64,000 bases of DNA, taken from CAZKBP01 sp964551015. Lineage in GTDB: Bacteria > Bacteroidota > Bacteroidia > Cytophagales > Microscillaceae. Below the pieces are notes generated by a model. That model did not search any database. It saw only the letters and a list, made by a program, of their open reading frames with translations, and was not told the origin of the DNA. This document shows positions 63,052 to 64,000 of the stretch, piece by piece (the stretch's first letter is position 1; each line of letters begins with the position of its first letter). Location: the NCBI GenBank assembly GCA_964551015.1, contig CAZKBP010000032.1, positions 8,443 through 72,442 of the forward strand. Reading direction: 5' to 3'. The translations under genes were made by a program, and so were the position numbers.

Positions 63052-63516
63052 ATGCACAGCAGTGGTCAGAGTCAAACGGGGCATATCAGTGCCGCATTCA
63101 GTAAAATCAAAGACACAGAAAAGCGCCAAGCACTAATAGATTTTTATTACTTCTGGCAAATAGCTGATGAGCAATTACTCGCATCATCCACTTCTAAAGA
63201 TGTCGTAGACCACGAAAGAGATCCAACCTTTGAAGGCTCTGATTACGCAGGACTTCTTTTTCTAGGTAAATTGTTTCAAGCCGTTTCGGGGTTGAAGTAT
63301 TCCTTTGAAGTGGTAGAGGAGTTAACTAACAATTGGGTGTTTATTCGTTGGACTGGATCTTGTCAATATACAGGTGGGCTATTTGGATTTCCCGCCACTC
63401 TTCAGACTGTGTATGCCGATGGACGTGATATTCTGCATCTGGAAGATGGAAAAATTGTGGAATTATACCACATGGCAACCTTATTTAAGTTATACGCCAT
63501 GTTGGAAAGCAATTAA
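63052..63516 (+). CDS. SnoaL/NTF2-like protein
   Basis: 154 aa from the ATG at 63052 (MHSSGQ); a TTG at 63016 is unlikely. Fold pattern: EKRQALIDFYYFWQIADEQLL helix, then VVEELTNNWVFIRWTGSCQYTGGLFGF strands and DGKIVELYHMATLFKL, as in SnoaL-like ester cyclases/NTF2 domains. Most members bind small hydrophobic molecules; the catalytic residues are not fixed. Located right after the hybrid sensor with the shared operator, so it is probably its target. Confidence 0.7.
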   Translation: MHSSGQSQTGHISAAFSKIKDTEKRQALIDFYYFWQIADEQLLASSTSKDVVDHERDPTFEGSDYAGLLFLGKLFQAVSGLKYSFEVVEELTNNWVFIRWTGSCQYTGGLFGFPATLQTVYADGRDILHLEDGKIVELYHMATLFKLYAMLESN

Positions 63517-63573
63517 TGCCCTCCTCTATACCTTGCTCTTTAACTTCGGCCAAAATAGCTTCTTCAATGCCTA
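63517..63573 (-). pseudogene. Third, partial Rpn-type tail copy
   Basis: Reading GIEEAILAEVKEQGIEEG then losing frame near the end of the SnoaL-like gene; the start codon has changed from ATG to ATA. It is the most degraded member of a three-unit array of the same protein tail. Confidence 0.55.
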
Positions 63574-63576
63574 TGT

Positions 63577-63753
63577 CTACTTGATTTCTCCGCTTTTGAC
63601 TTTTTGCACAAAATCTAGGGAAACATTAAAATCCTCAGCAATCTCCTCCAAGGTCAATTTGCCTCTTTTGAGTGATTTCTGAATACTCTCGATTTTAGTT
63701 TTGAGTGAACCTTGCTCTTTAACATCGGCCAAAATAGCTTCTTCAATGCCCAT
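63577..63753 (-). pseudogene. Second Rpn/PD-(D/E)XK transposase-type tail copy
   Basis: 58-aa frame MGIEEAILADVKEQGSLKTK...KRGKLTLEEIAEDFNVSL, near-identical to the next unit but lacking the EKGIEKGIEQG repeat. It is only the C-terminal tail of Rpn-type nucleases, with no catalytic PD-(D/E)XK part. Confidence 0.6.
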
Positions 63754-63755
63754 AT

Positions 63756-63968
63756 TTACTTAATTTCTCCGCTTTTGATTTTTTGCACAAAATCCAAAGA
63801 GACATTAAAACCCTCAGCAATTTCTTCTAGGGTCAATTTGCCATTTTTAAGAAACATTTGAATGCTCTCAATTTTGGTTTTGAGTGAGCCTTGCTCGATT
63901 CCTTTTTCTATTCCCTTCTCAACTCCTCTCTCCTCTACTTCGGCCAAAATAGCTTCTTCAATGCCCAT
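63756..63968 (-). pseudogene. Rpn/PD-(D/E)XK-type C-terminal tail, first copy
   Basis: 70-aa frame MGIEEAILAEVEERGVEKG then IEKGIEQGSLKTKIESIQMF and LTLEEIAEGFNVSLDFVQKI. The GIEKGIE heptad and the LTLEEIAE-LDFVQKI end are typical for the tail of PD-(D/E)XK nuclease family (Rpn) transposase-like proteins. The nuclease domain is absent here and may be upstream, beyond the window end (64000), or lost. A remnant with possible translation. Confidence 0.6.
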
Positions 63969-64000
63969 ATTTTTTCTTGTTTGAATGATGGTAGATAATT

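Noticed and set aside
1..64000. CRISPR arrays, tRNA, rRNA, prophage or intact insertion sequences
   Set aside because: No regularly spaced repeats, cloverleaf-like T-loop sequences, rRNA-like stretches or full transposase genes were seen; only Rpn-type tails suggest mobile-element history.

Overview
The window looks like a chromosomal segment of a Bacteroidota bacterium, most likely order Cytophagales. Lineage evidence: a TonB-dependent receptor with an N-terminal carboxypeptidase-regulatory domain, lipoproteins with acidic residues right after the lipidated Cys, a one-piece TPR/histidine kinase/receiver/AraC protein, SpoIIE-type PP2C signalling, DUF1573 and AsmA proteins, moderate GC, A/T-rich leaders with few Shine-Dalgarno sites, and TAnnTTTG-like -7 elements. 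No rRNA, tRNA, CRISPR array, intact insertion sequence or prophage was seen.

Layout. 0-2.6 kb: a membrane protein with an N-terminal segment resembling an effector-associated (death-like) domain, divergent from an exported CsgG/FlgO-like protein. 2.9-9.6 kb: envelope genes (membrane protein, thioesterase, TonB receptor, beta-barrel, exported protein) and a nested 8-nt/25-nt tandem repeat. 9.8-27 kb: a lipid/CoA catabolic region with two near-duplicate membrane-anchored arylsulfatases flanking a membrane-anchored HHxxxD acyltransferase, a DJ-1/PfpI protein, an MBL hydrolase, an acyl-CoA ligase, an FMN hydroxyacid oxidase, an AOC-like protein, a PP2C phosphatase, a TetR regulator and an acetyl-CoA hydrolase/transferase. 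Interleaved are short remnants of an acyl-CoA dehydrogenase, an enoyl-CoA hydratase and two nitronate monooxygenases, several keeping both ends of the gene but lacking the middle, plus a possible Rid-type remnant.

27-40 kb: fasciclin and four-BON exported proteins, a Ca/Na exchanger, tagaturonate reductase divergent from an AraC regulator (both leaders share a 12-mer), a bacterial APCDD1-domain lipoprotein, another acidic-tail lipoprotein, REP-like palindromes, and an overlapping DUF763/AlkA-type glycosylase pair. 40-47 kb: a TetR-adaptor-RND-TolC efflux operon with three matching TetR operators. 47-56 kb: thiolase, an unknown two-gene cassette, methylmalonyl-CoA mutase large subunit, lipid kinase, alanine dehydrogenase, DUF1573 protein. 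56-64 kb: a 1096-aa AsmA protein, the hybrid two-component protein, an NTF2/SnoaL-like protein and a degraded tandem array of Rpn-type nuclease C-terminal tails.

Functional reading (inference): this is a heterotroph that degrades fatty acids, uronates and sulfated substrates. One TetR protein probably controls part of the lipid region through WTAGTA-N6-TACTAA sites, and that region appears to be decaying by internal deletions. The most novel-looking items are the death-like-domain membrane protein with its exported neighbour, the sulfatase-acyltransferase-sulfatase cassette, the DUF763/glycosylase pair and the APCDD1-like lipoprotein.
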